From Kitagawia praeruptora (taxonomy: Eukaryota; Streptophyta; Magnoliopsida; Apiales; Apiaceae), in NCBI GenBank assembly GCA_037693485.1, contig CM075346.1, positions 130,665,001 through 130,729,000 on the forward strand: a stretch of 64,000 nt of DNA, in the 5' to 3' direction. Under the pieces are notes generated by a model, which was not told the DNA's origin, made no database searches, and saw only the letters and a list, made by a program, of their open reading frames with translations. The position numbers were made by a program, and so were the translations under genes. This document shows positions 1-14,389 of this stretch, in pieces (the first letter of the stretch is position 1; each line of letters opens with the position of its first letter).

Positions 1-3000
1 TATGCAGGAATCCAAAACTTGCGCAATTCAAACATTTCATTTAACCATGGATGGCCACTGAGTTTGTATTCTTCCAAAACTGAATGCCAACCTTGTTCAA
101 ACTCTGTTGGTGTTAAACTATCATTCCAGACAAACTTGTTTAACTTCTCCATGAACAGAGATTCTGCACAGAACACAACTCCAAGCTGCCAAAAACAAAA
201 ACTAAATAAAAACTGATTTAACATTCTTGAAGCTTAGGACTACAAAACAAGTGAATCTAAAAGGGAAACCAACAATAGAACCAATGGTAAGTGTATCAGC
301 CGTTAAAATCATGAAAAACCTTAGTACAAAATGCCAAACACTTTTTATGTCGTTAAAACACTAAACTATTATAGTGAGGGAAGGATGACTCTGTCCTATG
401 TTGTATGACGCACATATTACCTAGTTTACGATCTAATATAGAATCTCAAATCCTAGTTCACAAAATGATATGAATTGGAAGAGATTTTGCAAAACTTCAT
501 GATGCAGCAAAGACTTCAACCACCACCAAATTGACAATTTTTGCTATTTAAATTTTTTTGTCAAACGATTGTCTGGTACTAACGATTAAAGTATCTAACT
601 CTTACTCTCTTGTATAGGAATGGTGTAAAATTAACCCTTGATTCTCGCATTAATTTTGCACTTTTTCAGTCATTCACAGCTTCAGACTATGTTGCTGCCC
701 AGGTTCTTAGGTGAGGCATGAGTTAAGCATCAATTTATATTAAATCAAATTACTTTGACCTATACTATCCTTTATATGTTTTATTTTCTGTCTTGTTTTA
801 CCTTCCTGTTCACCTTTATAAATTGATTCAACTGTATGTTATCACAACCCAGTTCTGGTAAAAAGGCAATGAAGTACTGAACAAGGACCGATAAAGCAGA
901 AGCAAGTTTTAAGTTTCGTGAATTCAGAGTTTGGTGCTTCATTATAGAACATCCTAAGTGTGTGTACAAGTTGTTCTGCACAAATAATTACCGCCCAAGT
1001 TGTTTTTCCTCCACCCTGATTGAACTTATAAAAGTGAGCCAAATATAAATATAATATTTATAAAAAAAAAACTTTTTTCTAAATGTTTCTAATGTTTTTT
1101 AGACATATATTATATATAGCTATTATAATTTTTTCCCATAATTGAACACACTCACGCATCCAATTTTTTCCTGTCAACTAGGTTTGAACCTAAACATGCT
1201 AGGAATCCAGATTTTAAAATTGTTTTTAAAATAGAAAATACTGTGCAAGGATAATGGAGAAGTTCTGGGGACCTGGTGACGATCTAAATACAGTTCCCCT
1301 CTGCCTGGTTTCATCAACAAGTTCAGATCACTAGTTTTTACATTTTAGATTTCTATCTTCCTATTTCCTTGAGCGCACTGACAGAAATCCAAATCCAAGT
1401 GTATCAGTCTGATAGTTTAGTAACTTCTGCTTCAGTATTACTACTCCAAATCAAACTTGTAATCAGGAAGAACAGGATACTCTTCTTCTTAGTAGTGCGA
1501 ATATGATCTAATTTAGAATCTCAAAATCCTAACTTAACAAAACTATAATGGACTCAAAAAAGCTAATTAAATCTTAGGCAGAACTGGTAACCAAATTTAA
1601 AGCCCAAAATCAATCAGAGGATGCCAAGGTGTAAAGTTTAAGCATTCGTGTCCTGATACATTATACATATGTACGTAAAACTAAATACTATTTATATATA
1701 TGTGAGTGTAAAGTTAACATTCAAGATAATCATAAAACTGAAGAGGATGGCTTTGATTAAAGGAGGAAGTAAGAATTTTAAAATATTACCTTAGCAGGAA
1801 ATTTTTTAACAATGTGCCACATACAGAGTCTATGCATAGAGTGAGGTAATATCTTCGGAATCACAGCCTTCATTGCGGCACATTGATCTGTTATAATACA
1901 CTTTGGGGGACGTTTCATGATTTTCAAGAATGTTTCAAAAACCCAAGTAAAATTTTCAATGTCTTCTTTATCCAGCAAAGCAGCAGCGAAAGTTACACTT
2001 TTCCAGTGATTATCAACGCCAATAAAGGGAACAAACACCATACCATATCTGTAAAAAGAAAATACATTTAACGTAAAATTAAGGAATAAAAGTGAGTCCT
2101 AAAACTGATTTTAAAATCCTACCAGTTTGCATCTCTTGTGAAATCTTTTGATGTGAACCGCTATAAATCAAATTTAAAATCCTCTACTAGTTTCCAGTAA
2201 TGACTACATTTGTCATAACTCCATTACAGGTTGTAGTGTCTTTAAAGATTGATTCTTGTAATGTCATATAATACTATCCAGTTGAGGCATAAATAATAAA
2301 TACGCATTCCAATACGTGAGGTCTAATACAAGAAAACTACATATTTAAGATAAGTATGGGCAGCCTATCTTTGACATTCATCACATACACTAAAAAATTT
2401 AACTAAAATTCATTTCTAACCAGAAAGATTCAACATTGAAATTTTAAACTTACTTGTTTGTTCGGTAAGTTGCATCAAATGAAACAACATCTCCGAAAAC
2501 GTCATAACTTCTCCTCCCTTCAATATCAGCCCAAAAAAGTCGAGTAAGATGACCATCTGAATTCGTTTGATACTCATAAAAGAAGCTGTTGTCCGATGTT
2601 TCACGTTTAACTTCAAATTTCTGAAGAATCATATCTGAATCATGTTTTCCTATAAACACCTTAATATCTCTCATCCAATTCTTGAAATCTACTGCAGTTG
2701 CACCAACAGCTGAATATGAGCCACATAGTTCTTTTAATATACTATGGGCCCTATATGGACCAGTATTTGATGCTGCAACTTCAAATACAAAATTACGATT
2801 CATAGCGGTCATAGTTCGATTAACACGAAGAAATTGTTTCTCGAAATCTGCTGCAAAAGGATGGTTATGCTTGTCTATAAAACAAGAGACCTCGTAACCT
2901 TTTGAAGCAACAAACTTCAGTGCAAGCTTCGCATTACATTGACATTTCGCTGAAGCGGTCCGCCTACTCTTTTTAACTGGTTCCATATTTATATTAGATA

Positions 3001-3177
3001 TTCGAGAAGTTTCTGAAAGTACATCATCATCATAATCATCTCGTGATGATGAAGAACTCTCTCCCGAACCAGCCTTTGAACACACAAAGTATTTTGAAAC
3101 AACAATCCCATTCCTTGATCTTTGAGTAGATCGACGAACATTAAAGCCACAAAATCCAGCATGATCGCTATAGTAAC
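1..3177 (-). pseudogene. FAR1/FHY3-related (FRS) gene, 3' part, separated from its 5' part by a retrotransposon
   Basis: The FRS family are nuclear transcription factors descended from Mutator-type transposases. Three exon segments read on the minus strand: exon 2 remainder 3177-2454, exon 3 2051-1790, and exon 4 from 185 off the left edge. Exon 2 ends at donor gtaagt with phase 2, exon 3 follows ttttacag, and the join reads TYRTN-K-YGMVFVPF, the family's transposase-core signature. Exon 3 ends at AAG|gtaata and exon 4 begins after ttggcag in phase 0, continuing with KFVWNDSLTPTEFEQGW. Visible parts are the FAR1 zinc-binding domain (Cys in YFVCSKAG and CQCNAK, His in DKHNHP), then the MULE-like core with Asp in SFDATY and ITDQ and His in CMWH. 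No stop lies in the exons seen. The protein start is in the part at 16008-16714, so this half is orphaned. It has no ATG of its own before a Met within the FAR1 region. Which family member it is cannot be told. Confidence 0.88.
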
Positions 3178-4776
3178 TGTTAGGTCCCGGAGATCGTAGA
3201 GGGGGGGTGAATACGATTCCCAAATAAAAAATTACGACTTTTAATTATTTTTGGGACAACATAAAAATTAATTTGGCTCAAACCCAGTTACTGTTCATGG
3301 TCTTCTCCAAGCATATAACTCCATTAAAATAACCAAGACCAAGAACAGAAAATCACCCAAAACACACAACACAACAAGATCCACAAATATAAATTTATAT
3401 TTATGAAGTGGGGGCAATGCTACAAACAAGTTCAAGAACATAAGCTCAAGAACACAACAAAGAAATGATTCTTGGCTCCTCTAAAAATATTAAAGTCTAT
3501 GGACTTAGGAGGCAAGAATCAACCCTATCTTCTATACAAGATTTAACAAGTGTTTACACTAGAAAGATAGAGGAGTGGTGTAACAAAGAAAATCATGGCT
3601 ACAAGTATTTTCAAGAACAGATCTAGCCATGGGGGAGAGAAAAATAATTTTCTCTCTCTCCCCTCTTTTTTTTTCTTTGCGGCTGCACACCTTGCTTGTT
3701 GAAAGAGAAGACTTGCTTTTCTCTTTTATCAATTTGAAAAGCATTTCTTTTTCCTTTTTTTTTCCTTTTTCTTTTCTTGCTCCACCAAACCCTAATGCAA
3801 AGTCATGTGCCAAGCATGCCTTTGGAAATATTTAATACAAAAGTAATATTTAATATTTATATAAAATATAAATAAAGAATATCTTTATTTATAAAATATA
3901 TAAATAATTAAATAAATACTTTATTTAATTAAATTAAATAAGTACTTTATTTAATTAAATTAAATAAATACTTTATTTAATTAAATTAAATATTTCCATT
4001 CCACTCTTCAATTTTTGTAGACTTCCTCAACCAAATACATGGCCCCGTATACGTGACTCCACCACGTCCAAGTATTTGGCCTTCAATTATGTGAAGCTTT
4101 AGTAAAGGTCCAATCAGGTTGTGCCACTAATTCTTCGTACATTTAATTCTCGTTCCTTAAACATTGAATACTGTATTTCGACCTGTATCTCGATCTTCCA
4201 ATACAGCTCCAATGCATATTCTGGAACTTTGGCACTTCAACACTAATTTACCTCCTGTGTTGATCCTTCACATGACTTAAGAAGATCAACAACTTTAGAA
4301 TGATTAAAACCATATTAACTGACGAGAGCTTGCCTCCAATGTCCTGACACTTGATGCAACGGTCTGGTTCATAAGTGACTAGTCTTGATAGGGGCTCTTG
4401 ATTCCGAATATGATTCCACACTCTTCTATTTAAACCTTACTGCAGCTTCGATTGTGGTACAATAAAATCTTCTGAGACTAAGACAATCTTCTGTAACTTC
4501 CACATCCTTGAGTAGATGTTACCATCCTTTATTCTCCACTGAGGCCTGAACATATTAATGAACTTCTTCCAGTGAGCTTCAAGTCTGTAGATGATCATTT
4601 GATACTTTGTCTTAACTGAACTCTGTATTCCAAGATTCCTGTGCACCTGTATATTATTACATGTCCTGTTCTATTGTTGAGTTATCATCAACCATTACAT
4701 AGAGATTACATTTATCATTAATAGTACACATGAAAGTGCAGTGAGTTACTTCCCTTCACTCCTATCTCCCCTTTCA
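3178..4776 (-). repeat. 3' LTR of the LARD
   Basis: This 1,599-bp LTR matches the copy at 14404-16002 with a constant offset of 11,226, so no net indels separate them. The only difference I found by eye is C versus T near position 3601 (left) and 14827 (right). It lies directly upstream of the orphaned FRS exons in the same orientation. The reading frame that crosses the junction into FRS opens after a TAA about ten codons inside the LTR and contains no ATG there, so the LTR does not supply a ready start codon. Confidence 0.93.
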
Positions 4777-5920
4777 ATCTCCCCCTATTTGGTTGATATG
4801 AAATAGCAATCAAATACTATCCCCTTTACAATCTCCCCCAAAAGTAATTAAATAAAATTAACTACTAGAGGATAACTCAACTAACATACAAGAAACAATA
4901 AAGTACTGCACATTAAAATAATATACAAAAGGTTCTGGAAAGATATAAGCAGTTAAATCCAGATTTCCTGAGTTGCTGAAAATGAATGTTGAATTTCTGA
5001 ATTTCATTTTCCTTGAGCTTTCTCCACTTCAATGTTCTTCAGAGATGGGGTTCTTTCAATAAAGAAACAAATCATTAGTAAATACTTCTGAACAATCATT
5101 CCGGTTCATCTTGCAATTCGAACTAGAACATACAGCTCTCTATGTTCCTCTTAAGCGGTCAACTCATTCTCCCTTTAAAGTTGTTCTTTCTCGGAATGAA
5201 AGTCACTTCTCTTTTTTTCTTCAGGATGTTCTATTTCCAGGAAACATATTTTTCTTTCTTCCCTGCACTGCTCCACTGATTTCATCTATCACTGAAACAA
5301 GAAATAGAACATACTTGGACATTTCTCAGATGCCCCTTGAAAATCTCCCTACACATTCTTCTTTACCAAGAAAACTTCATTTTAGCAAAAACTCCCCCTG
5401 AGTTGATACTCTTCAAAGAAATCGTCATTTATCGTGCTGGAAAGCATTCTTCTGCTGAACCTCTCCTAAGAATGTTCCAAGAACAGATCTTCAAAAAAAA
5501 CAGAGCAAAATCCCTAGGATATCTCTTCAGAATGAGATATAACATTATAAACCATGATGTTAAGATCCTCCATAACTTCTCCCCCTTTGTGCGACAAGTG
5601 ACTTCTCCACTTTAGACGAAAAGACAGTTAAATCTGCAACACCTTCAGGAATTAGGCTCCAAGCAATTACTAGGATTCTCCCCCTCAGTAATTTCTTCTC
5701 CCCTCAGCTCTTGCATCACTAAGCTTCAGATGTTATCTAATTCTCCCCCTTAGTTCTGCAAGCTCCAAACCAATATTCTTGTGTCTTTAGATATCCTCTA
5801 TGTAACCTCCACAAGATATGTTTCATGTTTCTTGTATCACCAAATTCTCCCCCTTAGTTGAGAATATCCTCTAAAACAATAAAAATCTCATCTCCTTAGG
5901 CCTGAAAATAAATGTCTCCC
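4777..5920 (-). repeat. Cluster of polypurine-tract-like motifs next to the 3' LTR
   Basis: The motif GGGGGAGA or a close variant (seen on the plus strand as TCTCCCCC) recurs at about 4778, 4832, 5391, 5578, 5678, 5742 and 5846. The first abuts the 3' LTR and is the probable functional polypurine tract for plus-strand priming. Several polypurine tracts upstream of the 3' LTR are a known feature of Sireviruses. The rest of the stretch is without coding content. Confidence 0.65.
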
Positions 5921-8900
5921 CATTTGAGATTGAGAACAACACGGATTAATAAACCCAAAGGTAATAGCTTGGACATTCCCACTAAGCTTCAGCTAGACTC
6001 TTCTTCGGCTTGTCTTCCGGAAAAGAATCTTGGCAACATTCCAGATCAGGAAAATTCAGTAACAGGATTCAGACATAGTAGCAAGGTTAGTGTTTGGTCT
6101 ATGGTTTCCTTACTTCTACTACGTTCTGTTAGTGTTTACACTTTCAAGCGCAAGTGTTTCACTCATTTCTCTACCTATTTCTCTCACTCAAGTGTATCAC
6201 TCTCTCACTTCACTCAAGTGTTTCTCTCCCTTACTTGCACTCATTCCATATAGCAATTTGTACCTGCAAGTAAATCCATGCCAGTCTCACCAAGATATGA
6301 TGGATCGTTGACTGTAGCATGTTATCGATCACTTAAGATCTAGGTTCTGAGATGGAATCTCAGACAAGGTTTCAGTTAGGCCATCACCCAACTCACCATG
6401 AGCAAATCCATGCACACGTGGCTCGTCGTCGGGGAATAACCCTTCTGATATTGGAATCTCCTCCATTCCAGGAGTGACTGAAATCCCAACACCCTGATCC
6501 TCAAAAGACTCATCAAATTGGTAAACCAACTGAATCATAGTCTACGAGTTGTTACTCAGCTATTTTCTGCATCAACAAACTCCCCATATGCAAATCCATG
6601 CACTGGATCGTTGAATGTGATATGCGTACTTGGCAGCTATCTAAGCATCAACCGACTCCCCATATGCAAATCCATGCACTGGATCGTTGAAGGTGATATG
6701 CCTTTTAAGCTTTGAGCGTTCCATGTATTCCAGAATTTGAATTTCTAGGAGAGTAGACGTGTACAAACATCTCTCTCAATCACCTGTGAAGATGAATTAA
6801 CTCACTATTTTCAGTCATGGAAAACTGTCAGTGATTTCCTCTCACCATCAACAGATTGCTCTGCAGATGAGAAATCCCGTTAGGGAACTAGGACTGTTCC
6901 TCCTAGGAGGGTTGACAAGGATTCTTATATATGGCAAGAAATCCAAGTTTCCCTCAAATGCCTGTGAAGGCGTCTCAACAACTTCATTCACCATGAATGG
7001 TAAACAAAGAAGTTTAGGGGTTTCACCTATACCTCACAAAGTGCACTCCTCGCAATGTGTCCTCATAAATATTAATCATTTAGGCTTACCATCAGCGTGA
7101 ATGCTTCTGGTGTGCTTGACCCATTACAAGGTGCTCTGGCTGACGAGCGAATCTTCACTGGAATTACCTGTTGAGAGAGTTCATCCAGAAACGGTGTAAT
7201 TGCCTTTTCAGCTCTGCATTCTTTTGAGAGAATGCAGATGAGCTACAGTTACCTCAATTTGTATACTTCTTTACTTCTCGAGAGGTAGAGCTGTGGGTAC
7301 ACTTCCGACACATCCTTATTTGCTGCAACTAGTGCAGTTTCTCCCTTAACAACCACTAACTTAAATAAGTTCCTTATATCACCGAGGGTTGAAAGTTTGA
7401 ATTTTGGATGACAGTGTTTGGTACTAAGGTCTTGGTTAGAAATTGATGGGTTAATCAACTTCACGACCTTCCCCTATAGCCACTTAGGCTAAGCCATTTC
7501 GGCTAAACAGAAAGAGTTAATCAGAGCTATATAATAGCTATATAAGGTTTAACAGATTTTACAAAAATCGTTCTTTTGAATTTCTCTTAGATAAACATCC
7601 AATTGAAATCCACCTCTTTTAACAAAACATTTTGATTAGAAACTCAAATCTATTTCATCTTGCTCACTGTATGTTTTCAGAAATTGTTTTGCAATTCATT
7701 CTTATCAAATAGATGACTATGATTTCCAAAATATACTTAGGTATCATATACATCATATTCGTCTATCTCATATTATCTCCGACTTAAAACATAAATCATT
7801 CATGACAAAAGGAGATCGAATGAATGCGATAGTCATACAGTCCAAGGCACTAATCTTTAAGCTAGCAACCATTGTTTTGGTACTACGAGTCAATGTGAAA
7901 CAGACACTGACAAGAATTTTGAAAAATGTTACCAATGGTTAATACCTCAAGATCAAGACAGCTTATTTAAATAAAATAGCCTGATACCATGCAACCTACG
8001 TTACAAGTCATCAAGTAACTTTACTTAAATAAATCGTGGAGAGAAAACATTTTACATTTCAAAACATTTTCGAGAGAGAGAGAGGATATATGATTTTGAA
8101 ATAGAAAGATAATCCTCTAGAAACCTTTTAAAAACTTTTCAAAGGAGAAGTTTGAAAAAGTTCTTTTTGTTGCTTTTCATTCCCTAGCAAATGAATGCAT
8201 GTTTAAACAAAACATTTTTCACAAGAAATAGACAAGACATTTCTTTATGCATTCAAGTTCTAAAGAATGAAAAGACACATATTAATACTAATGAATCATC
8301 ATAGATATGAGTAACAAAACATTCAAAAGCATTAACATCATTCAATCATTTTGTAATAAAACGCATCTTACTACAAAACAATTAAGCACATAAGACACTT
8401 ACATTATGCTAGACAATTACCATTTGTCGCTTGAAACAAACACATATTGCAATATAGATCATGGTAATTCTAAAGCATAAAATATAAGTGTCCGCTAAAC
8501 ACTGAATCATACATTAATCGAATGACAGCATTTAACTTCCTACACTACATCTCAACAATTATCACATAAGCATATTGAAAATACTCATGACAATCATAAT
8601 GTATGTAAGCTCGAGGTACTAGTTGCATCAGAGATCAAAGTACTTTAAATATTAATGCTGAAACTTATGATATTTGACAACCCCTCGCGATGTAGTAAAC
8701 CCCTTTCAATATTAGTGTTTTTTTTTTTTTTGAAATAATCCTTTTGTCACTTAGTGCAGAGATTTTAAGTGACATCACTAATAAAAAAAAATGACAACTA
8801 ATATTAATGGATTTTCGATAAGACATGATGCTTCACTTAAACTACATATTAAGTGATTCCATTAATAATAGCATTAATCAATCAGAAGTAAATAAAATTA

Positions 8901-11900
8901 CGACTAACTACCATTAACTGATATAAGTCAATAACCTTACATACAACTAATTAAAACATATAAATACTTATGCTGAAACATTTAACATATAGCATTAATA
9001 ACATATGACAGCACAAAGTACGATGTCCTAGATATAAATAACTTCACAAGTCCTAAAAATATTTAAAATTCAATACTTGTGAAGTCATTTAAGAATTCCT
9101 TGCAGGTGGGATTTCCAACAAATATGCACATAAGAATAACATCCCAATTTCACTAACTAACTTAGACAAAATGAATTCATTAAGTTGTTTAGCAAATATC
9201 TGCAATTTATTCAACTATGGACAACTCTCGAAGAAAATGATACCTTATGTCCATGCGTTGATTTCAACAAGTGGTGTAGACAGAATCCAACAGAGTTGTT
9301 GGAGTTGAAGTAGTTCCCTTGTCCATAAGTTTCAGCACACCATCCACAAGCTGCTTTAGGTTCATCCTTTGAAGTAGCTTTGTATGTTGAATACTTCCCC
9401 TTATTTTAACAAAGATCCAACTTCTTCCACGAAATTTGACAGCATCTAGGAATTACTTCCCTGTCTTTCTGACAACCTGCATCACTATATCTATAAAGCC
9501 AATTAAATCTAGTATCCTCAGGGCACTAAATTAATGGTGATCCCCCTCAAGATACTTAAACAATTCATATTGTGGCTACAAGATGAGATTCTCTAGTATC
9601 TGCTTGTAAAATTTCACATGGGCATAATATAGAGAATAAAATATATGGTCTAATGCACATGAATAAGTAATGAGCTGGTCATACCTCTAAAGCTTGTCAC
9701 TTCGGTTCATATACCTAATTTGCCCTGATCAAGCATAGCGGTTTGTTGGCAAGAAGTTTTGGCAGGTCTAGAATCTTCTAAGTTGCGCATCTTCAAAAGA
9801 TCCTTGACTTACTTTAATTGCCATCATTCTTTTGAATTACTTAAAATCCAAAAAGAACTGCAACTCTTCCAACATGCTCATTTTACCTACTCTGCATTAA
9901 CTTAGCAAAAATATATCTTGCACAAGTTTTCGTTAGTAGACCCATATATAATATAATCATGGTATAAGGTTCTGGATATACATTGACTATACAAAGAGAT
10001 GCTACATTGTTAGGTTTCTAATGGTCATGTAAGGTCCTGGGAGGTCCTAATTTATCACATAGATATAATCTCGGGTCCCGGGTAAACACAAGCCAAACAT
10101 TAACCAGAGCCTAAAGAAAATAGACATCTAAATAGCATGAACACTCCATATACATTGCATTTAGATAAGTCAATACTAGACTAGAGTGACATACCTTAGT
10201 CAATGAAGCTTTACTGGTGTATGATCGTTGAATAAACAATTACTCCCTTTTTGAGTCCGAGAGATCGAACGTTGACTCCTTTTGAGATCGAACGTTTACT
10301 CCATTTGGACAGGAATAACCCTCCAGTTACCAGTTGACATTGATCTTCGAAGCAATGCCTTGCTCATCCAGATGGAAACTGCATTACCTTCAACACCCAA
10401 ATATTTCCTTGTAGAAATTGGTCTTGGCGGCAGCTTCACCAAACTCAGCACACTAGAAACCAACAGTCTTGATACTAGCAGAGTAGAACCTTCAGAATTT
10501 TTGAACTACCCTTCAGCTTCTGTATTACTACCAAGTCTTCATGTGGATTGATTCCTTGTGCTAAGTGTATCTGCCTCTGTTTCAATTTAGTTAGTCCCTT
10601 GATTCGAACCCTAACTAATTTCTTAGGATCAAACTCCAACGAACTCAACTCAATCTTGATTAGTTAGTGCATCTTCAGTCTTCATTGAATTCACTCAGAA
10701 ACACCAATGAAACACTCTCATTCAAGCACGACACTATTAATCACTACTCTACTTCCCAGATTCATTAAGAACTGACTCTAGGAAATGTTGTTACACAAAA
10801 CCCTTTGTCATGACAGAAATGTCCTTAATGTTTCCTTGGATTTTCCAGTGGGTAGATTAGTCTTCTTTCAATTTAGTTGAGATCATCTTGCATTGAATTT
10901 AAACTAGCAAATTCATTTCCAATATGCAATCACTCAATATGGATCACTCAGTGCTCCTAAGAATCTTTAACTCTTACCCAATGAGCACTGCTAGCCTCAG
11001 AACCATCAAACTTGACTAGGTGATCCAACTTGCTAATGCTCCCCCTGCGATGTTGCTTGCAACTTTTCTTCATCTAGTGTCATCTGATCTCGAGCCCTAA
11101 ACAGGATGTCAACCTTTAGGAATTCAGAGCTAAAACCAAATAAATGCTAGGGAGCTTGATGATAATGATGTTCACTGCATCTAAGACCTTCTCAATTCAA
11201 TCACAAACTCTTTATAAGTTCTTAACTCCAAATGAGATAACCCTCTATCACACCATGTGACTTTAGGCATGATTAATCTTACTTGATGTCTTCTCTTTAT
11301 AATTGCTGATTAGACTTGTTATATTAACTGATTCAGCCGTAGTAGATAGGAAACCTTAAGTCTATCCATTATCCTTGTAATTCCACTCAAGTTCTGGATT
11401 TTCCTATCAACTCCTCCATTTGGTCATGAAGTCCGGAAACAGAACGTTACTATAGAATACTCCTTTCAGTGCAGACAAACCATAGAACTTCATTCGCCAA
11501 TCAAATTCTATTACCTGCCCTCAAAGTGTTCTTACAATAATCTGTCTAATCCTTTTAGTGTGATTAATCATTGAGATGCTTCATCTAAAGAATGCATGAA
11601 CAACCATCAAACTTAACCAGGGTAGTCTTTGACTTGACTTCCCTAAACTGACATACTTCACTAATGTCCTTCTTTAAAAGAATTTCACTAGAAGTAGTCC
11701 TTTCTCACCAACTTCATCTTTACCATCGAATCCATTGTCTTGATAAACCAAGTATTTGTTGATAAATCAAGTGTGAGAGCATCACTTGTTGTTGCGGCTA
11801 ACTCCATTCTGACAAAATTCAACGAATAGTTGACTTCATCATAAGCTTTACATTTCGTGTCAGCAACAACCTCACTTCCAGCTTAGTGAGCTTCCATTTC

Positions 11901-13470
11901 TCTTGACCCTGATCAGCACTGTTCAACCACGAACTGATACTAGGAAACCCTTCGCAAATAATTCCCTAGGTCTTCCTTAATGTTGTGCTTCAGATCATTC
12001 AAGAAAAATAGGTATCCTTGCTTAACCATTTGAATACCAGAGCAAAAGTAGTTATATGCCTTGAACATGAAAATGTCATAGATATATAACTTATACCTGT
12101 AGAGAGATACTCTGCATTCACAAATGATTAAGACACGTGGTCCTCAATTTAATTGAGTCCAATAGGGTTAGAGATATTTATAAACATAGTTAACAACAAA
12201 GCATTTAAGTTAAACATGCTCATTCTTATTTGACTGATCACTCCTCATCTCTATCAGCCTTAACTAGAAGTTTTGGCTATGAGCTCAGTGATTCCAACCT
12301 ACCATAAGATGGACTAGCAGTCTGTAAGAATCATGTCTTACAAATATGTAGAAATAGAAGAATCAATCACTCAGATTATTAAGCCTCCTAAATCGCCTTT
12401 GTTGTTCACTAATCATTATGTCATCTCTAATTACCTAAGTCAGTTTAGATTTAAACATTTAATCCATGGTTTATTATACTGACCCTTAGGTAATTCCCAA
12501 AATAAAAATAAACTCTTCTTAATAAGCACATGATCAGATATAGCATTTAACACAACTATGCGAGTATAAGCAGATTATAGACAATGTAAACATCAAGGCA
12601 CTTGGCATGGAACACATACTCTTTCTGGTAAATGCACCCTTACAATTACCTAAGACTCTATATGCTGACATGATCAATTGTCGTGAAGCAAGTATTAAAT
12701 CACATAAGATTTAATCATGAAGTCAAATACGGATAAATAAGCAACACTAACAGACTAACATAAGTTATCTAATTCACATAGAAATCAAGGTGAGACATGC
12801 ATTACATCAAGCTTACAACATAATGCAGTTCAGCACTTAATACTTCTATAATTGAATCAAACAAAGATAGACTAGTTAGAGTGTATACCTGAACGATGCT
12901 TAACATTCCATCTCCAGTGATAATCAATTGATCCCAGTCAATTTCCATTCCACTGACACTCATGGAAGTATCCTTGCATTTGACTTCAACAGTTCCTGCT
13001 TCAACCCAAACTGATGCCTGACTGTTCTGCTTAAAAACCCCGACATAGAATGTCTCATATTCTGCTTGAAAAGATCACTTTTCTTTGTGTGTTTGTAGCA
13101 ATAACCCCATATTATCATAAGCCAGTGATAATCAACCTTATGTGTTTCTACCACTGATGTCCTTTTAACCAAATCTTCAGGTGTTTTGGTTCTTGACAGA
13201 TAAACTGAATTCTTTTTCAAAATCCTAAATTCTTCAGACATTGATTCAGAAACCACTGATCGAAGACTCTTCCCTAACCGAACTAATCCCTTTCAATAAC
13301 CAAATGATCCACTGAGTAGACCGATGTATAAACACATCTCCAATGGTAAAATCAGAAACCAGCTCCATTAGAATGTTCTTCAGCCAATTCGTTTGTCCTC
13401 AACGAACGAAGAATCAACTCCTGTTGTTTTGTTTAATAAAACATTTTGTTTAAACAAGAGTTAAGCTATG
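5921..13470. other. Non-coding interior of the LARD
   Basis: No frame here exceeds about 113 codons, and none shows retroviral motifs such as a CCHC knuckle, DSG/DTG protease site, YVDD box or DDE integrase. The sequence is AT-rich without a long homopolymer or large internal duplication. A further TCCCCCT motif lies near 11040. I see no captured host exon. Confidence 0.6.
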
Positions 13471-13479
13471 TAGCCATGT

Positions 13480-14270
13480 GTCATGTTGAAACAGTCCTTC
13501 AAGTAGAACTTCTATATAGGAATTTTCTACATAGACTCTATCTCGAAGTTCAAGTAGAAATTCTACATAGGAATTTCTACATAGACTATCTCGAAATTTT
13601 GACTTAGCCAAAATTTCAGCAGTTAACAAAATTTCTACATAGGAATTTCTACTTAGCTATCTCGAAATTCCTATCTCGAAATTTTGACTTAGCCAAAATT
13701 TCCACCTCCAGAATTTCTACTTGGCTCTAAGTCGAACTTCAAGTCGAACTTCAAGTCGAACTTCAAGTCGAACTTCAAGTCGGACCTCAAGTCGAACCTC
13801 AAGTCGAACCTCAAGTCGAACCTCAAGTCGAACCTCAAGTCGAACCTCAAGTCGAACTCCAAGTCGAACTCTATCTCGAAATTTTGACTTAGCCAAAATT
13901 TCAGCAGTTAACAAAATTTCTACATAGGAATTTCTACTTAGTTATCTCGAAATTCCTATCTCGAAATTTTGACTTAGCCAAAATTTCCATCTCCAGAATT
14001 TCTACTTGGCTCTAAGTAGAAACTTATCTAGAATTTCTAGATAGCTTCCCTCCTTGAGTACTTAGAAAATATTTCCACCTCCAGAATTTCTACTTGGCTC
14101 TAAGTAGAAACTTATCTAGAATTTCTAGATAGCTTCCCTCCTTGAGTACTTAGAAAATATTTCCACCTCCAGAATTTCTACTTGGCTCTAAGTAGAAACT
14201 TATCTAGAATTTCTAGATAGGAATTTCTACATAGGTTCCCTAGTAAGTACTTAGAAAAATTCTGGGCTTC
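13480..14270. repeat. Tandem-repeat block in the LARD 5' leader, including a 12-bp satellite
   Basis: In the element's own direction this block lies just downstream of the 5' LTR and primer site. It holds about eleven copies of the 12-bp unit AAGTCGAACCTC at 13733-13870. Around it is a longer duplication beginning TATCTCGAAATTTTGAC, near 13589 and again near 13871. Then come three copies of an 88-bp unit starting near 13987, 14075 and 14163. The block is built from variants of short words such as TCTCGAAATT and AATTTCTACATAGG. The open frames across the satellite are artefacts of its 12-bp (multiple of three) period. Confidence 0.9.
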
Positions 14271-14389
14271 AACGATTAACAAAACACCTACTGCTTCCTG
14301 GATGCCCAGTGAACAAAAATAATTTTTATTTTCATACCCTCTTTAATCTCAAAAAAATGGATCCAATCGATTTGTATGTCAACCGAAAA

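Noticed and set aside
781..1042. Minus-strand frames in FRS intron 3 containing GGGKTTWA, reminiscent of a P-loop
   Set aside because: Only 66 codons, overlapping frames, no further helicase or ATPase motifs, and located within a 1.6 kb intron. Treated as chance.
3178..3223. Chimeric FRS start supplied by the LTR
   Set aside because: The apparent start codon is TTG, and the frame has a TAA upstream with no ATG in the LTR.
3559..3835. Open frames of 68-84 codons repeated at 14785-15061
   Set aside because: They are the two copies of the same LTR region and have low-complexity Lys/Phe-rich products on both strands.
13733..13870. Possible CRISPR-like array
   Set aside because: Units are directly adjacent with no spacers, in a plant retrotransposon leader. 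It is a satellite.
13717..13927. Repetitive proteins (Arg-Thr-Ser-Ser and Arg-Leu-Glu-Val units)
   Set aside because: A by-product of a 12-bp tandem repeat, open in several frames on both strands.
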